Assembly (NCBI RefSeq): GCF_000340215.1 | Contig: NW_006921552.1 | Location: forward strand, 124,001-188,000 | DNA: 64,000 nt | Origin: Pseudocercospora fijiensis CIRAD86 | Lineage: Eukaryota > Ascomycota > Dothideomycetes > Mycosphaerellales > Mycosphaerellaceae | Direction of reading: 5' to 3' | Shown: piece by piece, positions 12,980 through 23,160 of the stretch | How the letters are laid out: every line of letters begins with the position of its first letter | Position numbering within the stretch: position 1 is the stretch's first letter | Notes under the pieces: generated by a model | Database searches by the model: none | What the model was told of the DNA's origin: nothing | What the model saw: the letters and a program-made list of their open reading frames with translations, nothing else | Translations under genes and position numbers: made by a program

Positions 12980-14290
12980 TCATTTGTGGTGGGTGCGGAA
13001 ATGTCTGCCCACGACATGTGCGTCTGCCATAGCCGCGAGTGTAATGCTTGGTGTTAGGATATTGTTGGCTGCTGTGGCTGAAATCCAAAACCCAGAGCTT
13101 TTGCCTCGGCCGTGGACTCCGCAGCCCTTCGTGGGCAGAAGGCCTGGGTCGACATACCTACCCTGCTGCTGGTTTCCCACCGCTGAATGAGAGTACCCAA
13201 CTGCATATTGCTGAGGTCCATATCGTGGATCTCGCATGAAAATCTGACGCCAGGTGAAATATTTCTCTTGCATGTTCGCGATGAATTGGCCCATTGTCGT
13301 CTCCTGCGAAAGGCGCGTGACGTCGTTGCGAATGTCGGGATGAATCCTGTCCCAGGCGTCGATCGGCTCGCCGGGCTCGACCGCTCCACGATCTTTGTGC
13401 TTCTTGCGCCATGCTGTATGGACGTATTCGGTGACATCGCGGCCCATGCTGACGTCGATTCCGAAGCGCTCGCAATGCTTCGGCGGAGTCCATGCCAAAA
13501 CGCTCGTGCAATCGCTCTCCTCCATACGCCGATGCCGAAACCCCAGTGAGGCTTCGTCGAGCGTGGAGTGATGTATGTGGTGAACCAATCCCCAGCGTGG
13601 TGGATGAGGCACTGGAAAAGGTTTCGACGCAGGGTGCCGGCTGAGTATTGCTCCATCCGCATCGCCATCTCCACTTTGTTCGTGAAGGCTACTACGTTTC
13701 TGAGATACTGCACACCTTTCCAGTTGATCTGTGGACCTGGTCCATATTGGTCCATTGGCAGATGTGGATCGACGAAGCCGACAGAGTCTGGGCGGAAGTT
13801 TTGTTGGCGGTGTTGGCTGTAGGGCCATGAAAATGGGTCCCGCATGGCCCAGGGCTGTGTCGATTGGAGTGGCTTGCATTTGTAGGCTGTGGGGAGGTTC
13901 GTGAAAGCGCTGTCCTGGCTGAGCGTCATTTCCGTCTGGCATTTGGAAACCGCCAGGTCTGCGTCGAGCGTCCTGTACGCTGTAGTGGCTTGCGTCGACC
14001 GGCGGGCGACTTTCTTGACATGGCTGGTGATATTGGCAGCCGCTACGTGGGCTGTGACTGCTGATGTCCCCTGTGATCTCTTGCGCTCGAGGTCCGCGTA
14101 TCTTGTGGTGCCATCACTTGGGCGAGCAGCTTGAGGCTATTGCCAGTGCATCTCACACTATCGCGTATGTCCATGACCCGCTTCTCCTGCCGGCCATGAA
14201 GGCCATTGAGTTGCTTGAGGTACACATTCTCTCCTATGAGATTGTATTTCTCCATCTCCTGCTGTTCAATGCGCTTGGCCATCTCCTGCT
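12980..14290 (-). pseudogene. Gag-like region of the gypsy remnant
   Basis: A coiled-coil start (QQEMAKRIEQQEMEKYN, about 14.3 kb) is followed by a segment matching the Gag of fungal Ty3/gypsy elements: a GFVDPHLPM..YGPG block, then a ..FTNKVEMAMRMEQ helix, then NLFQCLIHHAGDWFTTYI, equivalent to the usual LxxCLRGxALxWYTSEL. After about 13.55 kb the similarity moves to another frame (MGQFIANMQEKYFTWRQ). At least two frame changes are needed, so no intact Gag can be made. Confidence 0.65.
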
Positions 14291-14530
14291 GCGATTGCTT
14301 TTCGGCCCTTTTCGGCGCGGGTGCGTTTTCGCGTTGGATGCAGCTGCGCTGACACTTGTCGGGCTCCTGCTCATCACACCATGCGTCCTCAGAGACTTCG
14401 GGTCAGGCTGTATCAACTCGGTCTTCGTCTGAGACTTCCCGCACTGCAGGCTGGGATGTTCAGCTTGCAGCTTGTCTGCGGCTGAAGAGGCTGTACTGTG
14501 CAGAAGCGCTCTTCGCGGGCTCATTGTCGC

Positions 14531-15768
14531 AGCCTATGATACCATCCATCTCGGGTTTTCTCGCGGCGGGCTTTCTCGCGCTCTTGGGTGGGCTTCGTGG
14601 AGTTTGCAAGGAGGTGAGTTGTCAGTCAGCAACATATCACCATGCTGCACAGTCGGATAGCACCACGTCTCGACGACCGGTCGGCGCAGAGTTGCCATTC
14701 GAGAAGCGTTGTCGATATCTTTGCGAGTATCCAAGCTCGCCGCAAAGAGGCGTAGAGTCGAGTGGTGCATATCGTATCAAGTCGGGATTTCCAGGCCGGT
14801 TGGTGGTATGGCTATTGGTCTGCCCGGAGGCTGAATCTGCATTGGACTGCTCTTCTCTCGCTGCAAATTGGGTACTGACCTTGCAAGTTGGTCTTCCAGT
14901 ATCGGATGCGTCTGCCGGAGTGACATCTTGCTTTAGATTATGCGTGATACCTATGCAGTCTAGTCCGTACCACGCAATGCTTCGTCCTGGTGTTGTCAGA
15001 GAAGCTGCAAAATCGAGCTTCCCCAAGCGAGATTGGCTGATGCCCTCGAGGCTTCCCCGAGCTCCAGCTACCCGCCCGAGCCCCAGATCCCCATCAATTC
15101 CTAAGTAATACTGAATCAATACTGTGCCTCCGTGCAGTGCGTGAAGCAAGCAAGATGTTATGTTACATTACTATGCGATGGGCTGTACAAGCCGATAGAA
15201 TTTTGTACATGCGTCCAGGTCAAAAGGCCTGTTCTCCAATCGTGATAACATTGTTGAAGGTCCGAATGCTCCCTCGTACACGTGCAGTGGTGTAGAACTA
15301 TGCAACCGGATGCAGGATGCACACTCCGTACCGCACACTGAGCCAGATGCACGCTTCCCGCCCACGCCTTCTTCGCCACGACCATCTCTCATCATGGCGA
15401 CCTCATGTTGGGCATCAAAGAATTTTCCCAAACATCAGGCAACGTGTGACAGATTGGGCAAAGCGATCTGATCTTGCGAAGTACCTTGAGATGGTTTCTA
15501 GACAGTTGGGAGAAGACGCAGAGCGAGACCACTCCCTCAAACATTACATTCGTGAACTTCTAGGTATATGCAGTGGGTATCTCATACATTCGCAGCATCT
15601 TCATGCACCAACACATTGGGGATCGTGAAGCTCGTAGGGCAGCGTCAAAGCATACTCCGGGTATCATGTCGCAAAGCCATCGTGAAGCATGCACACCATC
15701 ATAACTCGTCAAAGGCATGCCGAAAAATCATGTCGCAAAGCCAGAAGGTATCAGCCATGTCCGCACCA
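14531..15768. other. No gene recognised
   Basis: Open frames on both strands (14356-15108 plus; 14637-15149 minus) show no motif and no splice logic. The minus-strand one could be the N-terminal part of the retrotransposon Gag, but nothing diagnostic is visible. Confidence 0.35.
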
Positions 15769-18216
15769 TCAGTTCAGGCCCTTCTCGATGTGCGTCTTCT
15801 CGCTCGTGTAGTCAAACCGTCGCAGTGCCAGGTGGCCCAAGAGAGGATTGAGCACGTCCTGGCAGTGCTGAAGGCGTTGGCCAAGCGCTTGACGCGAGCG
15901 CACTAATTCCAGTTGCTGCTGGGCGTGCGAGAGGCTGCGCTGCTGTGCTTCGAGAGCGCGCCGAGAGGCTCTCGCCGACTTCTGGTCGGACCTGGCTTGG
16001 TCATCGAGGATGCGCTGTTGGAGATGGCCAATCATCTGTTCGGCAGTAGCAATGTCGGCACCTAGGTCGTCTTCAGAGACCTCATCACTTCCAGCATAAG
16101 CTCGAGGTTCACGGGAGGTCTCAAGATAGCGAGTGAGACACCAAAGAATGGCGACGCACGTGTCGTGAAGGGTGCCAATGCGAGATACCACCAGACTCAA
16201 CATCGAACGGACGTGCCGTAATCGCGCGTTTTCTTTTTCCATGTTCGCCAAATAGTCTGTTTCGCGACGACAAGACGTCGGCGCGACAAAGGACTGAGAG
16301 GTTGTCTGGCAAAATGCACGAGCTGATACGAGTTGAATTGGGGCAGCTGGACATTCTCGCTCAGCGGCGCGCAGCATCAAAGCCCAAAGTGTAGGGTCAA
16401 GACAGGCTGCTGTCAGCTCGCGTGGAGTGTGGCCAGCGCAGTAGAAGGTCGCGATAGCCACAAGGGCGGATGGGTGTGCCTCTGGTGTAATGATTGGAAA
16501 GCTGCTGTCCATAGTGACCGAGTCCTCCTCTTCATGTTCCACTCGCTTGTTCATCGAGCCCGAGCCTGCTCTTGTAGACGCGCGTCGAGCAAAGTCCTTC
16601 ACGCCGCAAAGAAGCTCGTCCGTGTCGAGTGTTTCTGCTTGAGCGGGGACGAAGGCGCGTACGTGAGAGCGAGTGTGGTTCTGGGCATCGCGATCGAGCG
16701 TGACGAGTGCAACAGCTGCGAGGCGCGCGGTCTCAGGCTGCGCGCCATTGTCACCAGAGGCAGGCACGAGAATGCAGTATCGCGCGGGAGTGGTGACGTT
16801 CTCCCAGAAGGACTCTTCGACAGGCAGGCGAAGTGTTGTGGTAGTCTCGCGGAAAAGTGCCAGCCAGCGGTCGAGTGGTACGCCGTGGTCCACATGCGAA
16901 CGCGTCACGTCGAGCCCTGGCACATCGACAAACATGGGCGGTTCAATTCGGCGGCGTTGCTGACGCGCGGTCTCGGTGCCGCCAGTCTCTGTGTCTGCTG
17001 CTGGGCGTTTGGACATGTCCATAGAACTGCTTTGTGTGTAACCTTGTACGTTGTTTCGGTGGCGTTGTTGTGTGCTGTCGGTTTTGTTGTTGTTGTCGAG
17101 TGCTGGCTGGTTGCGGGGGATTTCTGCAGCCGGGAAATCGCCGAAGGAAAAGCGGAAAGCAGCATCGTCGCCGCCGCCGTCGTTCACGTCTCCCATGGGC
17201 CCCCCGTTCACGTCGTCTATGGACATGAAAGACGTATCATCGTCGCAAGGTGAATCGAACGTGATATCGCCCTCGTTGTTGTCGTTATCGTTCTCTTTGT
17301 GTTTCTCACGGCGGCCTACCTCAATCTCCTCACTTTCATCACCTTCGTCCTGCTGCAGATTCTCCTCGGCCTCATCATTGCCATCTTTACCAGTACCCTC
17401 GTTGTCCTTACTTTTATCGCCTGCATCCTGCTGCAGATTCCCCTCGCCCTCATCATTGCCATCTTCACCAGCATCCTCGCCGTCCTTATTTTTCTCGCCT
17501 CCATTCTGCTGCAGATTCTCGTCGCCCTCATCATTCCCATTGTTATCAGTATCCTCGCTGTCCGCACTTGTTGAACGTGGCCTTGGCTTCGCTGTGCCTC
17601 TCTTGTTCGCCAAAGTAGCGTCTTCAGTGAGCCACTCGGCTGTCTGCGCGCGCGAACCGGTACGCGCTGCCTCTCTGCGCTGTGTTGATGCCTCGAGGAG
17701 CGCCGCCCAAGCCGTGTCGCGAGTGTCCCACACATCGCTGAGAGCCTTGACACCGTCCAAGAAGCGTCTCGTGCAGGCCTCCAATCCAAAGATCGCGAAG
17801 ACGGCAAGCACGTCCCATCCCCAGAATGTTGATCTCCCAAGACTGCGAGCCGCTTTTCTGTTCTGGTAGCTGAGTGAGTCCGCAAATGCTGTGTTCAGAC
17901 TGTCAATGACGTCCGCGGGAAGTGCAGCGATTACTTCTGTATGAGTGGAAAGAAGCGTCGAGGCTGTTGGTGTAGGTGTCCCAGTTGCGCACTCGTCCTC
18001 TCCTTCTGACCCATCTTCCGACTGCTCGTTCTCTTGCCTATTTCGTTCCTGTTTGTCCTGACTGTGGATCGCGTCGTGAATTTCATTCCACCAGAATTCG
18101 CGAAAGAGTTGTAGCGCTCCGGAATGAGCTCGTGTCGCAAGGATGATTGTCTCGGCGGTAGTAATCGACTTCGCTCTCATTGCGCGTGCAGTGCAGGTCC
18201 GTCTCCGGCGAGCCAT
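15769..18216 (-). CDS. Hypothetical protein, 815 aa, with acidic repeats
   Basis: A single uninterrupted frame of 815 codons. It opens with a basic stretch (MARRRRT, then RAMRAK). Residues 30-180 form a probably folded region with FWWNEIHDAI and WGWDVLAVFAIFGLEACTRRF, hydrophobic enough for one buried or membrane helix around 131-148. Residues 211-425 are disordered and acidic, with three tandem 26-residue repeats at 228-305 of the type NDEGxxNLQQxxGxKxKD. A basic RQQRRR follows at 418-423. Residues about 425-815 are a second folded region ending in a long heptad-rich helix (about 715-790). I recognise no family. The ATG at 18216 is the first in frame. The unbroken length beside decayed sequence, and the different composition of its three regions, argue that it is real and under selection. 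Confidence 0.75.
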   Translation of the reverse strand: MARRRRTCTARAMRAKSITTAETIILATRAHSGALQLFREFWWNEIHDAIHSQDKQERNRQENEQSEDGSEGEDECATGTPTPTASTLLSTHTEVIAALPADVIDSLNTAFADSLSYQNRKAARSLGRSTFWGWDVLAVFAIFGLEACTRRFLDGVKALSDVWDTRDTAWAALLEASTQRREAARTGSRAQTAEWLTEDATLANKRGTAKPRPRSTSADSEDTDNNGNDEGDENLQQNGGEKNKDGEDAGEDGNDEGEGNLQQDAGDKSKDNEGTGKDGNDEAEENLQQDEGDESEEIEVGRREKHKENDNDNNEGDITFDSPCDDDTSFMSIDDVNGGPMGDVNDGGGDDAAFRFSFGDFPAAEIPRNQPALDNNNKTDSTQQRHRNNVQGYTQSSSMDMSKRPAADTETGGTETARQQRRRIEPPMFVDVPGLDVTRSHVDHGVPLDRWLALFRETTTTLRLPVEESFWENVTTPARYCILVPASGDNGAQPETARLAAVALVTLDRDAQNHTRSHVRAFVPAQAETLDTDELLCGVKDFARRASTRAGSGSMNKRVEHEEEDSVTMDSSFPIITPEAHPSALVAIATFYCAGHTPRELTAACLDPTLWALMLRAAERECPAAPIQLVSARAFCQTTSQSFVAPTSCRRETDYLANMEKENARLRHVRSMLSLVVSRIGTLHDTCVAILWCLTRYLETSREPRAYAGSDEVSEDDLGADIATAEQMIGHLQQRILDDQARSDQKSARASRRALEAQQRSLSHAQQQLELVRSRQALGQRLQHCQDVLNPLLGHLALRRFDYTSEKTHIEKGLN
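17302..17535 (-). repeat. Three 78-bp coding repeats in the 815-codon gene
   Basis: Three units of 78 bp encode residues 228-253, 254-279 and 280-305. Units share NDE(G/A), then ENLQQ(D/N), then a G-(D/E)-K-x-K-D type stretch. The period is a multiple of three, so copy-number change would keep the frame. On the other strand the units give long but meaningless open frames. Confidence 0.8.
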
Positions 18217-18376
18217 GATATGTCCATTTGAAAGATTCTATGGGTGCAACGATGTAGTGCGAGCTTCGATGATCTCAAAGTCGTGAAGCTGTCCGGGGAA
18301 GCAAGCCAAGACAACGCCGAGGTACGCGATTGGTGTTGTTGCTACGGAAACAGACCTGGGTCTGCGGCAAAGTTCG

Positions 18377-18461
18377 CGTGTACACGGCACGCGGCAGGGA
18401 CTCGACTTTCGGTCGCGTGTATCACGTGCCCTCAGTTGCGTGTACCTATATGCCGGCAGTC
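18377..18461 (+). repeat. 23-bp-period tandem repeat, array B
   Basis: Units at 18377-18399, a shortened 16-bp segment, 18416-18438 and a partial unit from 18439. Each starts CGTGTA and carries a GCAC or GTGC second core. The spacing between the third and fourth starts is exactly 23 bp. It lies 160 bp before the start codon of the 815-codon gene, in its presumed promoter. Confidence 0.65.
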
Positions 18462-18689
18462 TTCTGTCTCGCAGTGATGGCTTCAAGCTTGAACCTTCCA
18501 CGCATCTAACAGAATCACGATCAGTCTCGTAAATCGGCGCGCTCTTCTCCGGCATTCAAGCTTAACGCAGACAATGGCAATGTTTCGCAGCAGCCGGCCA
18601 TTCATTGCGATATTCCCTTCTCCGCCGAGAATCTCGCATTTCAGCTGGCTCACTCCTTTGCAACAATATCTGCCTTGGCTTTCCGTCTG

Positions 18690-19700
18690 TTTAGCTTGAC
18701 GCGCACGGTGATTCGATGCGAGTTCCGAATAGATCCCGCAATGCTGGGCGAGCCGCATGTCCACGACTTTACGGTTTTACGGCGAATGACTGCGGAGGTG
18801 GGTTCATCAAAGTGGGCGGTTCACAGGCCCACTTTGACTTTGACTCACCTCCTCCTCTTCCAACATACTGCACCAATAAAGTTCGTTGTTTTCCCAATCA
18901 ATCCTACGAAGCCGACTGCGCATTTTGATATGGATATCGCGCTAGAAAATGTTGTTGACGGCGCGCAAGACTTCAGAATACCCGCTCCACGCGACTACCG
19001 ATGAAGCTTCCAAAGGGAACTCGGATGGACTTATGCCAACAAGTCATTGGCGCTGCGCTGGAGGAACGAGAGGATGAAATGATCCCGGCGGCGATGACCA
19101 ACACAGGCGATCGCATCATGAACTTCGAATCTGACCTGACGATGCTCCCAATTCATTATTGCACTTTCACCAAGAAAACGGTCGTCTGGTCGCACACGCG
19201 TAGATGGCATGCTTTCTAGACAAATTGGGCGTCCGGTTATGAAGGTCTGTATATGCTGCGCTGCGCCAAGAACAGATGAAAACATGCTATGATTTCTTTC
19301 CTGCAGCAAAGAACATGCAAGATCTTACCTTGCCGTGAACACGTGGAAAGCGGCTGTGGCACATCCTCGTCCGATCTAGGGTTCTGGTCCTCAAACACCG
19401 CATTCTGGAGCATATGCGGCAAGAAGGTCTATTGCTTGTTTGGGAAATCATTCCCGATCACAGCAATCACCTGGATAGACTGCGGCTCTATAAGGAAGGT
19501 GCTGTGAGCTCTTTCTTTTGTGTCAAGGCGTTCTATTCTCAACGACGAGCATGGATTTTGGCGCGCTGGAAAAGGTGGTGCTAAGGATGCTCGCGAACTC
19601 GAGATCTTGCGGCGTTTGTATGCTGATTGCGTGACATCGCTCAGCGGCATTGAGCAAGTCAATCGTGAGATGTTCATCACGATCCGTGCAAGGAAGTAGG
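18690..19700 (+). pseudogene. Decayed coding fragments
   Basis: Stretches read like protein in changing frames: FIKVGGSQAHFDFDS near 18.8 kb, MKLPKGTRMDLCQQVIG at 19.0 kb, and ILNDEHGFWRAGKGG..ARELEILRRLYAD to a stop at 19.70 kb. The LNDE.H segment, with its DNA (caaggcg..ttct.tctcaa.gacgagc), is echoed at about 23.03 kb. No splice model joins them without stops. I read this as a dead gene related to the 22.3-23.2 kb remnant. Confidence 0.4.
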
Positions 19701-20261
19701 CGAGAGGTAGATCGTCCTGCTCGTAATCATGGCTTGCTGATCTCGTCTGTTAGATGAGAATGTGAGCACGACTTGTGGAGGTGGTTTGACGCGAGAGGTC
19801 GACAAGGCATTCGGTCAGATGTATAGTGCCGCCAGTGTTACTGTCGCTATCCTAGCTATTCTAGCCACACCGATGTAGAGCCTGTATGGAACATGCCTCT
19901 TATGCTCGCCTTCCGAAGCCTCCAGCCTCGCGGATTTGGACGTCGCGCACGCATTCCCATCGCCTGCATTTCTTTTGCATCTGACCTCCAACTTCTCCCA
20001 GCGCGTGTATGCGGCAGATACTCGTCTTCTGGCGTATGAGTTGGAGCTGAGGCGAGGTGGTCTGTACGCGGAGGAAGCTTCGAGGGTGTTTGAGCGATGA
20101 CTCGAGTGGCTGAAGTTGTCGGGCGACAGGTCTTTCGCATTGTGGTGCATATCGATCGTATTCCACGGCCGCGACTTTATGGTATTTTGGATGATGGCGA
20201 CCGAAGTTGCGTAGGGCGCTGCAACTGCATTGCTGTCGCTTGGGAGGCAAGGAGGAAGTAT

Positions 20262-20290
20262 ATTGGTGCACCGTGCTGCGTGTACAGGAT
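20262..20290 (+). repeat. Single diverged copy of the 23-bp unit
   Basis: A GTGCACCGTGCTG segment followed directly by CGTGTACAGG keeps the core words of the 23-bp family for about one and a quarter units. It stands just left of the 13-bp minisatellite. Confidence 0.4.
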
Positions 20291-20300
20291 CCCCCGCATT

Positions 20301-20437
20301 AGGTGGACGAAATCAGGTGGATGGCGCAGGTGGATGGAAAAGGTGGATGGCGCAGGTAGATGGAAAAGATGGATAGCGCAGGTGGATAGAAAAGGTGGAT
20401 GGAAAAGGTAGATGGAAAAGGTGGACGGCGTTGGACG
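20301..20437 (+). repeat. 13-bp minisatellite, about 10 copies
   Basis: The unit AGGTGGATGGMRM repeats ten times. Two variants, ending gcgc and gaaa, partly alternate, giving a 26-bp higher-order pattern on the left half. 13 is not a multiple of three, so it is not coding in any frame. Confidence 0.85.
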
Positions 20438-20680
20438 GAAGCTGCTGTCGGTCCACCCGTTTGGCATTGCGGCTCGCTGACAAGGAAGCGCTTCGAATCC
20501 AACGACACAACAACAACTGCATCAAGATCTACACCCGTAGCTTGAATGACACATCGAAGCGGTATCAGGCCACGTAACATACCCAATCAATCCTGTCGCC
20601 CGTAACAGACTCTCCCGCGCGAGGACTCCCGAGACTGCGATGATCATATGCATACACACTCCATCGCCGCAATCGCGCAT

Positions 20681-20705
20681 TCCCATCCCATCCCATCCCA
20701 TCCCA
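20681..20705 (+). repeat. (TCCCA)5 pentanucleotide repeat
   Basis: Five perfect TCCCA units. A shorter run of the same pentamer occurs near 36262-36277. Confidence 0.85.
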
Positions 20706-22266
20706 AGCCCTCGGGCAAGACTGCGAGTCCACTGCTGGATCGATACGGTCGTATTCGAGCACTGCGGCCTGCTTGCCCATCGACGGCGAGGCGAGGCGCA
20801 CGACTTTGGCTTTGCAGCCAGTGCCATGGAACGCCAATTTCGCAGGCGTAGAGGCTGAGAAAGATCAGCCTATGCACTCTTTGCACCATTTGCTATACAA
20901 TTGGAGCTGAGCTGATGCTCAACGAGCTTTAAGGGCGAGCCGACATTGCCATCAGCCGTATTCAAGTCAAGAAGACTGTCCTGCCGCGTGGTCGTATGGA
21001 GACGGAAATGCCTTGCTTAACACACATCTGTGATAGGCTACGGCGCCAGAGAGTGCTCTAGCCATTTTGCATATTGGACGGACATAATGGAAGATACGAA
21101 GCACGAATGGGGAGCACCAATGTTCACGCCACTTCAACACTTTTGCGCTGCCTGTCATGATCAGCATAGGACCAGTCACACTTCTCTCCAAAATGTCTGG
21201 AACATTCGAGCACTCCGACTGTTCACTCGCTTCACAATTGCGCATGAGCTTCTGCTGATGCCACTGCCGTACTTTCCCCAAGGATTATCATGTCGGCTAT
21301 GCGGCGGCCTGTCATGACTGCGATACCAAGTCTCAAGCCAAACAGCGATCCGCTGACACACCACGAGCCATCTTCAGAGCTTAGAGTCCTGCATCAACCT
21401 CTTCCTTGCCATTCAAGCAGATGAGTTCGGCAGCGAATAAGCCACGTCACGAACCACGTCGGAGCTGGTAGCCGCGATTGGAATCCAGCGCCGCAAGCCT
21501 TTCATCAGCACCAGCTCCAGCCGAGAATCGTGCTCGGGATATACGCATGGACATCCAGCATGTCATGTCCCGCAGCCAACGACTCTATGTCTGCAGCTAC
21601 AGCCTTCCTGGATGAGCTCGAGCCTGCAAGAATGGCACCGATGCTGACTCGATCCCATAGTTACCGAAATTCCGCAAGGCAATGCAAGACCCCAAAGAAA
21701 ACAACTTCGCCACCCCGGTTACCCCTTAGTCCCAGTGACAGCACGATGCGCGAGCACCACAACATCAGCCATCAAGTCGTCATATTCTCCGTCGTCTTGC
21801 AACTACACTTCCTTTCAAGGAGTCGTTCCATACTGAGAGACAGATGTCAAGCAGCTGAGCTGTCGTCCTTTACAGCCTGCGAGACAGAAGAGCAAAGGGC
21901 CCGGGCTCTGTCTACCAAGCTTGTTTCACACCATGTCTCCACCGTTCCGCGATCAGGTCGAGGGTCAAAACTCACGGAAGCTGAGCCTCGGAATTTTGGG
22001 ATTGCAACGCCGCCAGCACAGCTGCCGCTCTGCCGTGGCCAGGTTCCGGTAAGTGTGACAGCTTCGTGACTTCATATGACCCATAGAGGTGGTTCTAATT
22101 ACTACATACTGGCTGGATGTGGGCTTGCTCACTTCAGACATGATTCTCAAGGCCAACACAATCACAATGAGGGCGTCCGAGGCACCGCCAGCCGCAGGCG
22201 CGCCACCTTCGAGGCATAGATTGGCCGAATTGTCGCAGACGTGCCATCAGCTTTCGTGATTCCGTT
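20706..22266. other. No gene recognised
   Basis: Short frames only. The largest (179 codons, 21530-22069 plus) has no motif, no initiation context I trust and a composition like the surrounding sequence. Confidence 0.4.
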
Positions 22267-23160
22267 ATGAATCGCGGATCACTGGAAAAAGAAGAGCACG
22301 AACGCTTGGAAGCAACCTGTGCCAGACGAGTTCATCCCAGGCGATCCGAGACAACGTCGAATCCACATTCAGCGACCTTGACGAGAATGCAGAAGGTACG
22401 ACATTCACCTTACCTGGGACCCAAATCTCCTTCTCTTAATCCCCATCAACTCCAATATGCCAGCCAACCGACATTTTCGACTCTCAGCGCGAACTACCTG
22501 AGATTATTCCAGACATGGAAACCTGTTTGAGAGCCATAATGCATGCTCGCCAAATTGCTTTTCGCCTGCTGTCCCGCGGGAGGAACGCATGCAGACTATT
22601 CAAACGATCTGTACGTTGCATTCAGTGTGGTTGGTGTAGCGTTGCTCAAGCTCCGCAACTGTCATAGCAAAGTATTTGCGCACTGGTTTCAAGCGCTTCG
22701 AGCCTGCTACACAGTTCAAGGTTGTGCAATGCTCTTGCGAGGACCCTCTTCTACGCGAAATCGCCACACCCAGCCGCATCCTTGTATTCCCACAGCCTCT
22801 CGGATTCTTAGATTAGATCCGCGGCAACTCTACTGCTTTATCAGCGATCACCTGCTTGGTCCGACTTTGTCTATGGGAACCTTGGAAGCTGTTCGGCTGA
22901 CAGAAGCTACCTCGATCAGTACCATCCTCACGACCCGATACTTATGTGGATCCAGGAACCGTGAAATGGATTGTGGGTAGGTCTTGCAAGCTCGTCTTTC
23001 TCTCCAAGCCGACCGAATACACACCGGACAAGGCGGTATTCTTTCTCAATGACGAGCGACACTCAATGCTTGCTAGAGACTCTCATGCGGCAGATGACAA
23101 TGCTTTCTGAATCTGGCCTCGAATTTCGCGATCAAGACTGGTGCATTGTCGTCGAATGAA
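22267..23160 (+). pseudogene. Decayed gene, family C copy 1
   Basis: Across 22270-22380 the sequence parallels 38712-38822. In the best pieced reading both give a WKKK..TN segment, then QPV.(D/N)EFIP, then IRDNV.STFSD; the frame changes within the copy at 22.3 kb. Further right (22.93-23.10 kb) a frame reads DTYVDPGTVKWIVG, then KLVFLSKPTEYTPDKA, then FFLNDERHS before breaking. The protein family is unknown to me. Confidence 0.5.

Larger units (their letters stand above)
9820..14530 (-). mobile_element. Degenerate Ty3/gypsy LTR retrotransposon remnant
   Basis: Read on the minus strand, the order is Gag-like (14.3-13.0 kb), a Cys/His segment (about 12.5 kb), aspartic protease (12.08-11.25 kb) and reverse transcriptase (10.68-9.82 kb), the normal Ty3/gypsy order. 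All parts are broken by frame changes and stops. I see no flanking long terminal repeats and no recognisable RNase H or integrase, so it is truncated. Base composition is ordinary, unlike the RIP blocks in this window. A 78-bp duplication lies inside the RT region. Boundaries are approximate; Gag-like coding may extend towards 15.1 kb. Confidence 0.75.

Noticed and set aside
14356..15108. 250-codon plus-strand frame
   Set aside because: Runs opposite the Gag end of the retrotransposon, Ser/Arg-rich with no motif; likely a mirror frame.
16333..17869. Long plus-strand frames (306 and 272 codons) opposite the 815-codon gene
   Set aside because: They are mirror frames created by the gene's acidic repeats and GC-rich codons; composition is Ser/Arg/Leu runs with no motifs.
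20177..20586. Minus-strand frames with FPSTFSIHL-like repeats
   Set aside because: Translation of the 13-bp minisatellite in rotating frames.
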